In this document: piece after piece, positions 31,793 through 40,117 of the stretch | Position numbering within the stretch: position 1 is the stretch's first letter | Layout of the letters: every line of letters begins with the position of its first letter | Assembly (NCBI GenBank): GCA_017397845.1 | Contig: JAFQHU010000018.1 | Coordinates: 1-64,000, forward strand | DNA from: Clostridia bacterium | GTDB taxonomy: Bacteria > Bacillota > Clostridia > Oscillospirales > Acutalibacteraceae | Direction: 5' to 3' | DNA: 64,000 nucleotides | The notes under the pieces: model-generated | What the model was told of the DNA's origin: nothing | Database searches by the model: none | The model's input: only the letters and a program-made list of their open reading frames with translations | Translations under genes and position numbers: made by a program

Positions 31793-32272
31793 GTGAAAAA
31801 GGATATTATCACTCAGGCTAAAGCCGTTCTTTTCCCTTATACTCCGCTCATTGCCGACTGCGGTCTTGTTTGCGGAAAAGCCTGCTGCAAGGGTGACAGC
31901 GAAACAGGAATGCTCCTTTTTCCCGGCGAAGATACCTCTTTGACCGTAAAAGAAAAAAACGGAGTGCGTCTGTGCGTTTGTAACGGAATATGCAACAGAA
32001 ACGAACGACCCCTTTCCTGTATGATTTTTCCCTTTTTCCCTTATATGGACGAAAACGGAAAAATACAGGCAAAAGCAGACATCCGGGGTATAAATGTATG
32101 CCCTCTTATTTCGCATAAAAACGAAGTGCTTTTCAGTAAAATCTTTCTGCGGCGTGTTGCCCGTGCCGGACGGATTCTCATAAAGGACGAGGAATGCCGT
32201 GAATTTATCCGGGAAACGAGCAGGGAGATGGACACATTGGAAAAATTTTACGGACAAAGGAAAGGACTGTAA
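31793..32272 (+). CDS. YkgJ-like cysteine-cluster protein
   Basis: 159 residues with nine Cys: C23, C27, C31, C32, C61, C63, C67, C76 and C103. The segment NERPLSCMIFPFFP matches the RPLxCRxFP core of YkgJ/UPF0153-type proteins, which bind zinc or an Fe-S cluster. The exact role is unknown. The start is GTG at 31793 after GAGGTG. The stop lies 4 bases before the hydrolase ATG, so the two are coupled. Confidence 0.65.
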   Translation: MKKDIITQAKAVLFPYTPLIADCGLVCGKACCKGDSETGMLLFPGEDTSLTVKEKNGVRLCVCNGICNRNERPLSCMIFPFFPYMDENGKIQAKADIRGINVCPLISHKNEVLFSKIFLRRVARAGRILIKDEECREFIRETSREMDTLEKFYGQRKGL

Positions 32273-32276
32273 TATT

Positions 32277-33242
32277 ATGATTACCGGATTTGTAGAAAAG
32301 TTATACCGCAATATGGTTTACAGCCGTGCAGACGATAACGGCTGTGTGTTTTATTTCACAGCAAAGGACTTTGAAGGTCTTCACTGCGAAAAATATCCCT
32401 TTGCTTCATCCCTGGGCCATATGCTCGCAGGAGCCTTTTATTACTATGACGGCTATGATAAAAACAGGCTTATCATCTTTGAGCACGGTATGGGCTCAGG
32501 ACACACGGGATATATGACGGAGATCGAAAAGCTGTGCAGAGAGGGCTACCGTGTTTTTGCCTATGACCACACGGGCTGTATGGAATCCGGAGGCGAAAGC
32601 ACCAACGGCTTTGCTCAGTCTCTCCGCGACCTCGATGATGCGGTGAAAGCGCTCAAAGCCGACGAAAAATACTCTGCTCTTACCATAAGCGTCATAGGTC
32701 ACAGTTGGGGCGGTTTTTCCACTCTCAACATTTCCGCAATTCATCCGGATATCGAAAAATGTGTGGCTATGTCAGGCTTTATTTCCGTGGAACAGATTTT
32801 GAAAGGCTTTTTCAAATGTATTCTCTCTCCCTTTTGCAAAAAAATTCTCGCTTTGGAGAAAAAATCGAATCCCGACTATACACGCTACAACGCCGCCGAC
32901 ACTCTCAGAAGCACAAAAACAAAAATGCTTATCATCCACTCCGATGACGATAAAACCGTTTCCGTTAAAAATAGTTTTGATATTCTCCAAAAAGAGCTTT
33001 CTGACAAAACAAACATTAAATTTATGCGTCTGAACGGAAAAAATCACAACCCGAATTACACCGTGGATGCGGTAAAATACAAGGATGCTTTCTTTGCAGA
33101 ATATCAGAAAGCATTAAAAAAGAAGGCTCTTTCGACCGATGAGGAGAAAAAAGCCTTTAAAGAAAAATACGACTGGAAACGCATGACAGCCCAGGACGAG
33201 GAAATTTGGGAGGAAATCTTCGCTTTTTTTGAAACGGAATAA
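32277..33242 (+). CDS. Alpha/beta hydrolase
   Basis: 321 residues with a serine-hydrolase fold. The oxyanion region is LIIFEHGMGSGHTG, the nucleophile elbow is VIGHSWGGFS (Ser in GxSxG), the acid region is MLIIHSDDDKTV, and the catalytic His is in NGKNHNPNY. A lid-like insertion lies between the elbow and the acid. There is no signal peptide, so it is a cytoplasmic esterase or lysophospholipase-like enzyme of unknown substrate. I chose the ATG at 32277, after AAAGGA; the upstream open frame overlaps the preceding gene. Confidence 0.82.
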   Translation: MITGFVEKLYRNMVYSRADDNGCVFYFTAKDFEGLHCEKYPFASSLGHMLAGAFYYYDGYDKNRLIIFEHGMGSGHTGYMTEIEKLCREGYRVFAYDHTGCMESGGESTNGFAQSLRDLDDAVKALKADEKYSALTISVIGHSWGGFSTLNISAIHPDIEKCVAMSGFISVEQILKGFFKCILSPFCKKILALEKKSNPDYTRYNAADTLRSTKTKMLIIHSDDDKTVSVKNSFDILQKELSDKTNIKFMRLNGKNHNPNYTVDAVKYKDAFFAEYQKALKKKALSTDEEKKAFKEKYDWKRMTAQDEEIWEEIFAFFETE

Positions 33243-33318
33243 ACGGGGCGCTTCACTCCGATTATATCCGCATTAATTTGCCGTGTACCTTTTCACGCCA
33301 AATAATAATTTATTCTTT

Positions 33319-33363
33319 ACCCTCTTTAGCACGGTTTTCCATGCAAACAGAGGGTTTATTTTT
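33319..33363 (+). terminator. Probable terminator of the hydrolase operon
   Basis: CCCTCT (33320-33325) and AGAGGG (33349-33354) with inner GCA/TGC pairing, then TTTATTTTT. The 33243-33414 gap holds nothing else I can support. Confidence 0.5.
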
Positions 33364-33414
33364 CTGTTACCCTGTACCCCCGCAGCCACCTTTCAAAATT
33401 TACAGAGCGGTTTA

Positions 33415-33708
33415 TCACCTTTTTATTTCTGAAGCTTTGCCCGCGATTTCGCATTCCGATTTTCGCATTCCGAATTTTTTTCTCGTCGCCTCTCCGCCTC
33501 TTATATGTCTTTCCTCTTTGTTTATGTCCAAAACTATACGCACTTTGTCGTAAAGGTCAGGCTCACTTTTCATAAGCCTTGCCGTTATGTCCGTATGTAC
33601 GGTGCTTTTGCTTATACCGAAACGCTTTGCCGTCTGTCTCACGGTAGCACCTGTTTCTATTATGTAAAGAGCCAAATCTTTAGCTCTGTCTTCGGGTAAA
33701 TACTTCAT
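33415..33708 (-). CDS. spoIIID: Sporulation transcription factor SpoIIID
   Basis: 97 residues. MKYLPEDRAKDLALYIIETGATVRQTAKRFGISKSTVHTDI is a textbook SpoIIID start, with the HTH at about residues 22-45 and a basic tail for extra DNA contacts. SpoIIID adjusts mother-cell gene expression after sigma-E. I chose the ATG at 33708 behind GGGGGG, giving the normal length; the upstream 24 codons are not family-like. A sigma-E-like promoter lies just upstream. Its presence implies an endospore-forming ancestry. Confidence 0.93.
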   Translation of the reverse strand: MKYLPEDRAKDLALYIIETGATVRQTAKRFGISKSTVHTDITARLMKSEPDLYDKVRIVLDINKEERHIRGGEATRKKFGMRKSECEIAGKASEIKR

Positions 33709-33725
33709 ATCAATCCCCCCGAAGA

Positions 33726-33753
33726 AATATATGCATTCAGAAAAAAGAATATG
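33726..33753 (-). promoter_or_regulatory. Sigma-E-like promoter of spoIIID
   Basis: Minus-strand CATATT (33748-33753), 14-bp spacer, CATATATT (33726-33733). It resembles the sigma-E pattern kmATATT/CATACAmT, and SpoIIID is a known sigma-E target. Confidence 0.45.
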
Positions 33754-33762
33754 CAAAATACC

Positions 33763-33800
33763 AAACAAAGGCTGCCGCAAAACTGCAACAACCTTTGTTT
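33763..33800 (-). terminator. Terminator of the 161-residue membrane protein gene
   Basis: AAACAAAGG / CCTTTGTTT, perfect 9-bp outer stem with further inner pairing, 21 bases downstream of the stop codon. Confidence 0.65.
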
Positions 33801-33821
33801 TATGCTTTTAATTTTTAGGCG

Positions 33822-34307
33822 TTAAGGACATTTTTTGCTCTGTACGTCTCTGATTTTCAACAACAGTTTAATTTGATATGTCACAAAAATAATAAACAAT
33901 ACAAATCCGATTACACCAAGAACTGCGTGAAACCAACAGTCAAAATCTTTTTGATTTATTTCAGGAAAAAGTAAAACAGACATAAGGTGAGAAATAATCA
34001 TTAAGACGAGCAGGAAAGCACTTTTCATTGTAGAAAAATTTATTTTTTCCAGACAACACAGAAAAATTGCCAAAACAACCGAAATTGACCAAATGCCAAA
34101 TGCAATAAATGCCGTTTCACCGTTTGACAGATTTTCAATAAGCGTCAGAGGAATGCTGATTCCATGTTTTGAAAGTCTGAAAACCACACCGATTAAACCG
34201 GAGCTTAAGCTCCATAAAGACATATATATACCAACAGGCATATATGCAATAAAAAAGGCGTTAAAAACATACCGAAGCTTATTATTCGGTTTTTTTACAG
34301 TTTTCAT
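33822..34307 (-). CDS. Hypothetical four-helix membrane protein
   Basis: 161 residues, not recognised. There are four hydrophobic segments (about residues 12-35, 60-82, 91-112 and 125-148), short basic ends (MKTVKKPNNK and DVQSKKCP) and a lone DCWFHAVLG stretch before the last helix. A strong RBS AAAGGAGG supports it as a real gene. It follows the secreted hydrolase gene on the same strand after 47 bases, so they may be co-transcribed. Confidence 0.7.
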   Translation of the reverse strand: MKTVKKPNNKLRYVFNAFFIAYMPVGIYMSLWSLSSGLIGVVFRLSKHGISIPLTLIENLSNGETAFIAFGIWSISVVLAIFLCCLEKINFSTMKSAFLLVLMIISHLMSVLLFPEINQKDFDCWFHAVLGVIGFVLFIIFVTYQIKLLLKIRDVQSKKCP

Positions 34308-34354
34308 TTTAATTGCCTCCTTTAAAGCGATTCATTATAACAATCCGTTGAGCA

Positions 34355-36007
34355 TCAACCTAAAAGATTTGAAAAATCAAGCTCACCCTTGAAAAGCTTA
34401 GTAATGAAGTTGAGTATCATTGTAAAGAACTTCATAAAGGAAGCGAGTATTGTCTGAGTTGTGGGCTTTTCCACGGGACGGGTAATAAAGTCATAGTCAG
34501 CACAGTTTTCCTCTGTCATTTCGGTCATGGTTGCTGTTGCGTAATCATACACCTGGAACGCAGAATAACCGGAGGTTTCAACAGTGACATTTGTTCCGTT
34601 GAGGAAAGCATAGATGATGGGGTGCAGACAATCAATAATGTCATGGTGTGCATTTTTCAGAATCCATGTTCTGTCAGGAGCGATGCAGGTTGAAAGGTCA
34701 ACCTGTTTGTCGGGTGAAATGTATTTACCCTTGCCTTCAGCCACACGGGCGGCTATATAATCCTCAGAGAGAGTTTTACCTATAGGGGCAGTGGTAGCAC
34801 CCGCAGCAGCATGTGTAAGACTGGCAAGTGAGTCACTGAGAAGATCGGCATCAGCGGTAAAAGGAGCATTCATAAAGCCGTATTTCCCGATAAAGCCGTA
34901 ATGGATTCCTTTTTCATCAAGGCTTTCATAGAAACGGCCAAGATCTGATGAAATATGCTCTCTGTAGTACCGGATTTTATCAATGAGTACAGCATACTTA
35001 GTGCGAAGCTCGGAGCCCTCCTTACCGTAAACAAGATTAAGAGCGGCGTCCATATCCTCTTCGGCAATCTCTGTCCAGTAGTTAACCTGAGTTGCCATAC
35101 CTGTAGCGTGCAAAAGAGCGGGAATAAGAGCCTTATACAGCTTTTCATACAACTTCTCAACTCCGTCCAGAGCCTTATCGGTAACATTTATCTGATTGAA
35201 GAAGTCCATAGTTTTGAACACTATTTCATAAAGAACTTCCGTGAAAGCGAAGCCCACACCGTCACCTGTCTGTCCGCAGAAATCCAGCTGTCCGGCATAT
35301 CTTTCTACCATCTTGGCATCGAATTCAATCTGACCGCTGAAGGCCTTGGAAATAACAGTGGCTTCGTTTGAAAGCACATCGCAGAATAATACATTTTTGA
35401 TGTGGCCCAGGTGTCCGTATCTTTCAAGATAAGCGGAAAGCAGACTGCCGCCCATGCATCTGGCATACATTGAAACCTGATCCTGACCGGTTGTTGCCAG
35501 AACCTGAAGAACATATTCATGAAGTCTGTCAACATGGTCATAGGGAGAAAGACGCCAGTCATAAGCGAAGCAATATGCTGAATTCACATTGTAATACCAT
35601 GTGGATTTTGCCGCTGCTACCGAGTCAGCCATGGTCGAAGCGAGAACACCTACACCCTTTTTAGGATTTCCGTTTTCGTCAAGATCCGAATCGGGGAACA
35701 AGGGCTTGATTTCTTCATAAATTGCTCTGCCGTAATTATCCCATTCATCAAAAAGCATACCCTCTAAAACGAAGGGCTTAAGAATATTAACGGCAGTTTC
35801 TACTATGGTATCCTTATCGATGCCTGCACCGTCGAAATCAAGATCCTCAAACTGTGCGACACAGAGGGTGCCGTCGGGATAATAAATACCGTCGCCGTTA
35901 CCGCGTATGTAAACTACGGGAGTTCTTTCGTTTGCGGCTGATGCCATAGGTGCCATAACTGCGAAAAGCATTACGGTAACCAAAAGAAGTGAAATAAGCT
36001 TTTTCAT
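34355..36007 (-). CDS. Secreted LCAT-like alpha/beta hydrolase with Cys at the nucleophile position
   Basis: 550 residues with a signal peptide (MKKLISLLLVTVMLFAVMAPMASA). The DWRLSP motif at 150-155 and the region after it look like lecithin:cholesterol acyltransferase-type lipases. The nucleophile elbow reads Y-A-R-C184-M-G-G, where the family normally has G-H-S-M-G-G, so the catalytic Ser appears to be Cys. Candidate His residues are in NAHHDIIDCLHP. The C-terminus is an aromatic amphipathic helix (MKFFTMILNFITKLFKG). I chose the ATG at 36007 with AAAGGCGG upstream. Promoter at 36046-36074. Lipid acyl-hydrolase or transferase activity is inference. Confidence 0.65.
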   Translation of the reverse strand: MKKLISLLLVTVMLFAVMAPMASAANERTPVVYIRGNGDGIYYPDGTLCVAQFEDLDFDGAGIDKDTIVETAVNILKPFVLEGMLFDEWDNYGRAIYEEIKPLFPDSDLDENGNPKKGVGVLASTMADSVAAAKSTWYYNVNSAYCFAYDWRLSPYDHVDRLHEYVLQVLATTGQDQVSMYARCMGGSLLSAYLERYGHLGHIKNVLFCDVLSNEATVISKAFSGQIEFDAKMVERYAGQLDFCGQTGDGVGFAFTEVLYEIVFKTMDFFNQINVTDKALDGVEKLYEKLYKALIPALLHATGMATQVNYWTEIAEEDMDAALNLVYGKEGSELRTKYAVLIDKIRYYREHISSDLGRFYESLDEKGIHYGFIGKYGFMNAPFTADADLLSDSLASLTHAAAGATTAPIGKTLSEDYIAARVAEGKGKYISPDKQVDLSTCIAPDRTWILKNAHHDIIDCLHPIIYAFLNGTNVTVETSGYSAFQVYDYATATMTEMTEENCADYDFITRPVEKPTTQTILASFMKFFTMILNFITKLFKGELDFSNLLG

Positions 36008-36045
36008 TAATTTATACCGCCTTTCATATTTTTCTTTTCTGTAAT

Positions 36046-36074
36046 ATTTTAACATCTGATGTATTAGTTGTCAA
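36046..36074 (-). promoter_or_regulatory. Promoter of the LCAT-like hydrolase gene
   Basis: Minus-strand -35 TTGACA (36069-36074), 17-bp spacer, -10 TAAAAT (36046-36051). Confidence 0.75.
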
Positions 36075-36102
36075 GGATACATTAAACCCTTGCAATATTT
36101 TT

Positions 36103-36132
36103 TAACTTGTGTTAAAATAAAATGATTATACT
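36103..36132 (+). promoter_or_regulatory. Candidate secA promoter
   Basis: -35 TTAACT (36103-36108), 18-bp spacer, -10 TATACT (36127-36132). A TATAAT at 36133-36138 is an alternative -10 with a poorer -35. Confidence 0.4.
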
Positions 36133-36161
36133 TATAATCAGAAAATTAAGAGGTGATTATA

Positions 36162-38918
36162 ATGGGCTTATTAAAAAAGCTTTTCGGTGACTATTCATCG
36201 AAGGAAATAAAAAGAATAAGACCTTTGGTTGATAAGGTTCTCTCTTATGAAGAGGAATACGGTAAGCTTACCGACAGTCAGTTAAAGGCAAAAACCCCCG
36301 AATTCAAAGAAAGACTTGCAGCAGGTGAAACCTTGGACGGTATTCTTCCCGAAGCCTTTGCTGCCTGCCGTGAAGCCGCATGGCGTGTATTGGGCATGAA
36401 GCATTTCCCCGTTCAGATTATGGGCGGTATCGTTCTCCATCAGGGCAGAATCGCAGAAATGAAAACCGGTGAAGGTAAAACCCTTGTTGCCACTCTCCCC
36501 GCCTACCTTAACGGTCTGACGGGTGACGGCGTTCACATCGTTACGGTCAATGACTATCTTGCCCGCCGAGACAGTGAATGGATGGGTAAGGTTTACCGAT
36601 TTATGGGACTTTCTGTAGGTCTTATCGTAAACGGACTCGAAACCGACGAAAGAAGAGCCGCCTACGCCGCCGACATTACCTACGGCACAAATAACGAAAT
36701 GGGCTTTGACTATCTGCGTGACAATATGGCACAGTACAAAGAAGAAAAGGTACAGCGCGGTCACTGCTTCGTTATCGTGGACGAGGTTGACTCCATCCTT
36801 ATCGACGAAGCAAGAACCCCTCTCATCATTTCGGGTATGGGCGGCAAATCAAGTGAGCTTTACTCCGTGGTAAACACCTTCGTAAGAACTCTCAAATGCT
36901 ACAAGGTTGCCGAAGCCGACTCAAAGGCCGACATCGAAGACATCGCCAAAGAAGCCGGTGCAGATTATATAGTTGACGAAAAGAGTAAGCACGTTTCACT
37001 TACCAAATCAGGTATCAAAAAGGCTGAAAAGTTCTTTAATATAGACAATCTCAGCGATCCCGACCACCTTACTCTGTCGCACCATCTGAACATCGCCATC
37101 AGAGCACACGGCATTATGACCAAAGACATCGATTATGTAGTCAAAGACGGTCAGGTGCTTATCGTTGACGAATTTACGGGCCGTATCATGCTCGGCAGAC
37201 GTTACAGCGACGGTCTTCATCAAGCTATCGAAGCCAAAGAAAACGTAAAAATAGCCAGAGAAAATAAAACACTCGCAACCATTACCTTCCAGAACTATTT
37301 CCGTCTTTACAAAAAGCTTTCGGGTATGACAGGTACCGCCATGACCGAAGTGGAGGAATTCAGAGAAATATATTCTCTCGATGCCGTAGAAATTCCCACA
37401 AACAAACCTTTGCTCAGAAAAGACAATACCGACGTTATATATCAGACTGAGCAATTCAAATTCAACGCCATAATAGAACAAATTTTACAGTGTCACGAAA
37501 AAGGTCAGCCCGTACTCGTGGGTACCGTTTCCATCGAAAAGAGTGAAAAGCTCTCCGCTGCCCTCAAAAAAAGAGGCATCAAGCACAATGTGCTCAACGC
37601 AAAGCACCACGACAAAGAAGCCGAAATCGTGGCACAGGCAGGTAAATTGGGCGCAGTTACCATCGCCACAAACATGGCAGGACGAGGCACCGATATTATG
37701 CTCGGCGGTAATGCAGAATATTTGGCAAAAAGCGAAATGAGAAAGCTCGAATATCCCGAAGAGCTCATTTCCGAAGCTACAGGCTTCGGCGACACAGACA
37801 ACGAGGACATTATCGAAGCGAGAGAAAAATTCAAAGAGCTTGAAGCAAAATACAAAGCAGAAATCGCAGACGAAGCAGAACAGGTAAGACAGGCAGGAGG
37901 TCTTTACATCATCGGCACCGAAAGACACGAATCCCGCCGTATCGACAATCAGCTCCGCGGCCGAAGCGGTCGTCAGGGCGACCCCGGTGAAAGCCGTTTT
38001 TATCTCTCGATGCAGGATGATCTTCTCCGTCTGTTCGGCGGCGACAGAATGATGGCTATTATGAACTCCATGCCCGTAGACAACGACCTCCCCATAGAGG
38101 CCGGCATGCTTTCAAAGCAGGTCGAATCCGCCCAGAGAAAGGTGGAGGGCAACAACTTCGCTACCCGCCGTCACGTTCTCTCCTTTGACGACGTTATGAA
38201 CAAACAGCGAGAAATTATCTACACCCAAAGAGACAAAGTGCTCAACGGCGAGGACATGAAGCCCGTTATCACAAAAATGATAGACGACTCCATCGGTGAC
38301 ACAGTAGAATTCTGCTGTCCGGCAAACATCCCCTCAAGCGAATGGAACTTCGCCACATTACGTGACAAATACATGGGATGGCTTACCACCGAAAACGATT
38401 TCAGAGAAGACAAAAAATACAAATCCGATGAAATTTTTGATATGCTTACCGAAAGAGCTCATCAGCTTCATAAAAGCAGAGAGGTTATCTACGGCGAGGA
38501 AATGATGCGTGAAATCGAAAGAAGTGAGCTTTTGCACAATGTTGACCTTCAGTGGATGGACTACATCGATGCTATGGATGAGCTCAAAAGAAGTGTCGGT
38601 CTTTTGGCTTACGGTCAAAAGGACCCCGTCATCGCTTTCAGAGAATACAGCTATGATATGTTCGAAGAAATGACAAGCGCCATCCGTGACAACACCGTAA
38701 AATGTGTTCTCGTAAAACGCTTTGCCGCAGAAGAAGAGGTTACCAGAGAAAAGGTGGCCAAAGTTACAGGCGCTAAAGGCGCAGGCGACGGCAGCGAAAA
38801 GGGCAGAACAGTCAGAAATGACGGTAAAAAGGTCGGCGTTAACGACCCCTGTCCCTGCGGAAGCGGTAAAAAGTATAAAAAATGCTGCGGCAGACCCGGA
38901 GCAGAAAAGAAATTTTAA
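36162..38918 (+). CDS. secA: Preprotein translocase ATPase SecA
   Basis: 918 residues, the motor that drives unfolded preproteins through SecYEG. Walker A is [10 protein letters not shown] (100-109) and Walker B is [20 protein letters not shown]. The helicase motif [13 protein letters not shown] and [17 protein letters not shown] follow, and the C-terminal zinc-binding SEC-C tail is [17 protein letters not shown]. Length and domains are complete, so this is the housekeeping SecA. I chose the ATG at 36162 after AGAGGTG; a GTG three codons upstream overlaps the RBS. It is a single-gene unit with a strong terminator. Confidence 0.97.
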   Translation: MGLLKKLFGDYSSKEIKRIRPLVDKVLSYEEEYGKLTDSQLKAKTPEFKERLAAGETLDGILPEAFAACREAAWRVLGMKHFPVQIMGGIVLHQGRIAEMKTGEGKTLVATLPAYLNGLTGDGVHIVTVNDYLARRDSEWMGKVYRFMGLSVGLIVNGLETDERRAAYAADITYGTNNEMGFDYLRDNMAQYKEEKVQRGHCFVIVDEVDSILIDEARTPLIISGMGGKSSELYSVVNTFVRTLKCYKVAEADSKADIEDIAKEAGADYIVDEKSKHVSLTKSGIKKAEKFFNIDNLSDPDHLTLSHHLNIAIRAHGIMTKDIDYVVKDGQVLIVDEFTGRIMLGRRYSDGLHQAIEAKENVKIARENKTLATITFQNYFRLYKKLSGMTGTAMTEVEEFREIYSLDAVEIPTNKPLLRKDNTDVIYQTEQFKFNAIIEQILQCHEKGQPVLVGTVSIEKSEKLSAALKKRGIKHNVLNAKHHDKEAEIVAQAGKLGAVTIATNMAGRGTDIMLGGNAEYLAKSEMRKLEYPEELISEATGFGDTDNEDIIEAREKFKELEAKYKAEIADEAEQVRQAGGLYIIGTERHESRRIDNQLRGRSGRQGDPGESRFYLSMQDDLLRLFGGDRMMAIMNSMPVDNDLPIEAGMLSKQVESAQRKVEGNNFATRRHVLSFDDVMNKQREIIYTQRDKVLNGEDMKPVITKMIDDSIGDTVEFCCPANIPSSEWNFATLRDKYMGWLTTENDFREDKKYKSDEIFDMLTERAHQLHKSREVIYGEEMMREIERSELLHNVDLQWMDYIDAMDELKRSVGLLAYGQKDPVIAFREYSYDMFEEMTSAIRDNTVKCVLVKRFAAEEEVTREKVAKVTGAKGAGDGSEKGRTVRNDGKKVGVNDPCPCGSGKKYKKCCGRPGAEKKF

Positions 38919-38936
38919 TCTTTTAAGTTAAATATA

Positions 38937-38971
38937 AGCGGTTGCAGACCGGGTTCTGCAGCCGCTTTTTC
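38937..38971 (+). terminator. secA terminator
   Basis: AGCGGTTGCAGA / TCTGCAGCCGCT, 12-bp stem with one G-T pair, then T5. Confidence 0.85.
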
Positions 38972-38983
38972 TTTCCAAATCCA

Positions 38984-39012
38984 TTGACGGCGAAAGTTAT
39001 AAATGCTATACT
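38984..39012 (+). promoter_or_regulatory. Promoter of the PI-PLC/GH4/GPH operon
   Basis: -35 TTGACG (38984-38989), 17-bp spacer, -10 TATACT (39007-39012). Confidence 0.7.
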
Positions 39013-39050
39013 ATATTATATTTGAGAAAATTCATGGGTGGGGTGAAAAA

Positions 39051-39899
39051 ATGAAGCTTCATAGCAGTATGAAAATATCCGAAATTAACCTTTTCGGAAC
39101 ACATGATTCACTTACAGCCTTTGTGGATATGGAAAAAATGTGCCGCTGTCAGTCTCTCACTCTCAAAGAGCAATTTTCTTTCGGAGTAAGGCTTATCGAT
39201 GTTCGCCTTAACAGAAAAAAGGATGATTTTTATCTCGTCCACTCTTTGGCTGACTGCTATGAGGACAAAGAGAAAAAAGTTCCTCTTTCCTTTTCTGAGG
39301 TGCTTAAGGACTGCCTTGATTTTCTGAAAAATAACCCCGATGAATTTATGGTTATGAGCGTCAAGCAGGACAGAGGTATACAGAGCCGCTTTTTCTTCCC
39401 CGCCTTTTTCTCCCGATACATAAAAGGTAACGAAAATAAATGGTATCTCGGCTCAGAAATACCCACGGTGAAAGAGTGTAAAGGAAAAATAGTACTGATG
39501 AGGCGGTGCAAGGTGTTGCCGAAATACAGGAAAGAACACTCCTGCGGTCTCGATTTCTCTCATTGGAGAGATCAGGGCAAAAAATGGAGCGAAAGGATTT
39601 ATCCCGTAAAGCTCAGCAAAAATCAGAAAGCTACCGTACAGGACAGATACGGACTCGACCCCCGGAGAAAATGGTTTAAATGCGCAAAACCCTTTCTTGA
39701 CCGCTGCAAATGTGACGGAGATAATATCTGTGTCCATTTCATCAGCACAGCCTACAGATATAAAAACGAAAGCTTAGTCAGAACGGCAAAGGAAATGAAC
39801 GGATATTTTAAAGAATATGACCTCGGAGAAAGCAAGGGGTGGTTTTTCTTTGACTTCCCCGATGAAGATATAGCAAAAATGTTTACTGAAGGAGAATAA
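39051..39899 (+). CDS. PI-PLC X-domain phosphodiesterase-like protein
   Basis: 282 residues. Bacterial PI-PLC features are the first catalytic His H18 in LFGTHDS, the RLIDVRL strand at 47-53, the second His H64 in YLVHS, and FSEVLKDCLDFLKNNPDEFMVMSVKQD. There is no signal peptide, unlike secreted virulence PI-PLCs, so it may act on an intracellular or membrane phosphodiester. The substrate is unknown. The ATG at 39051 follows GGGTGGGG; upstream in-frame codons lack a site. It is the first gene of a long operon, 2 bases from the next gene. Confidence 0.8.
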   Translation: MKLHSSMKISEINLFGTHDSLTAFVDMEKMCRCQSLTLKEQFSFGVRLIDVRLNRKKDDFYLVHSLADCYEDKEKKVPLSFSEVLKDCLDFLKNNPDEFMVMSVKQDRGIQSRFFFPAFFSRYIKGNENKWYLGSEIPTVKECKGKIVLMRRCKVLPKYRKEHSCGLDFSHWRDQGKKWSERIYPVKLSKNQKATVQDRYGLDPRRKWFKCAKPFLDRCKCDGDNICVHFISTAYRYKNESLVRTAKEMNGYFKEYDLGESKGWFFFDFPDEDIAKMFTEGE

Positions 39900-39901
39900 C
39901 T

Positions 39902-40099
39902 ATGGCAAAGGATGACAAAAGATTCGTTGTTACGGAAAAAGAAGGCGGTGCCCTGACAAGCTACAAGCAGGTTATCGTTGATAAAAAAACCGGTGTAAAT
40001 TATCTGTTTATACAGTCAGGAAATGCAGGCGGTCTCACTCCCCTTCTGGACAGAGAAGGTAAGCCTGTAATAACATCCGTGGCAAGCTTTGAAGAATAA
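39902..40099 (+). CDS. DUF6440 family small protein
   Basis: 65 residues. The sequence DKRFVVTEKEGG...YKQVIVDKKTGVNYLF...GNAGGLTPLLDREGKPVI is that of the short DUF6440 family, common in Clostridia, and folds probably as a small beta sheet. The function is unknown. It is 2 bases after the PI-PLC-like gene and 18 before GH4. Confidence 0.8.
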   Translation: MAKDDKRFVVTEKEGGALTSYKQVIVDKKTGVNYLFIQSGNAGGLTPLLDREGKPVITSVASFEE

Positions 40100-40117
40100 A
40101 AAGGACAGGAGTAAAAT

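Noticed and set aside
33278..33553. 91-codon plus-strand frame overlapping spoIIID
   Set aside because: It overlaps the SpoIIID coding sequence antisense and a terminator, and shows no RBS.
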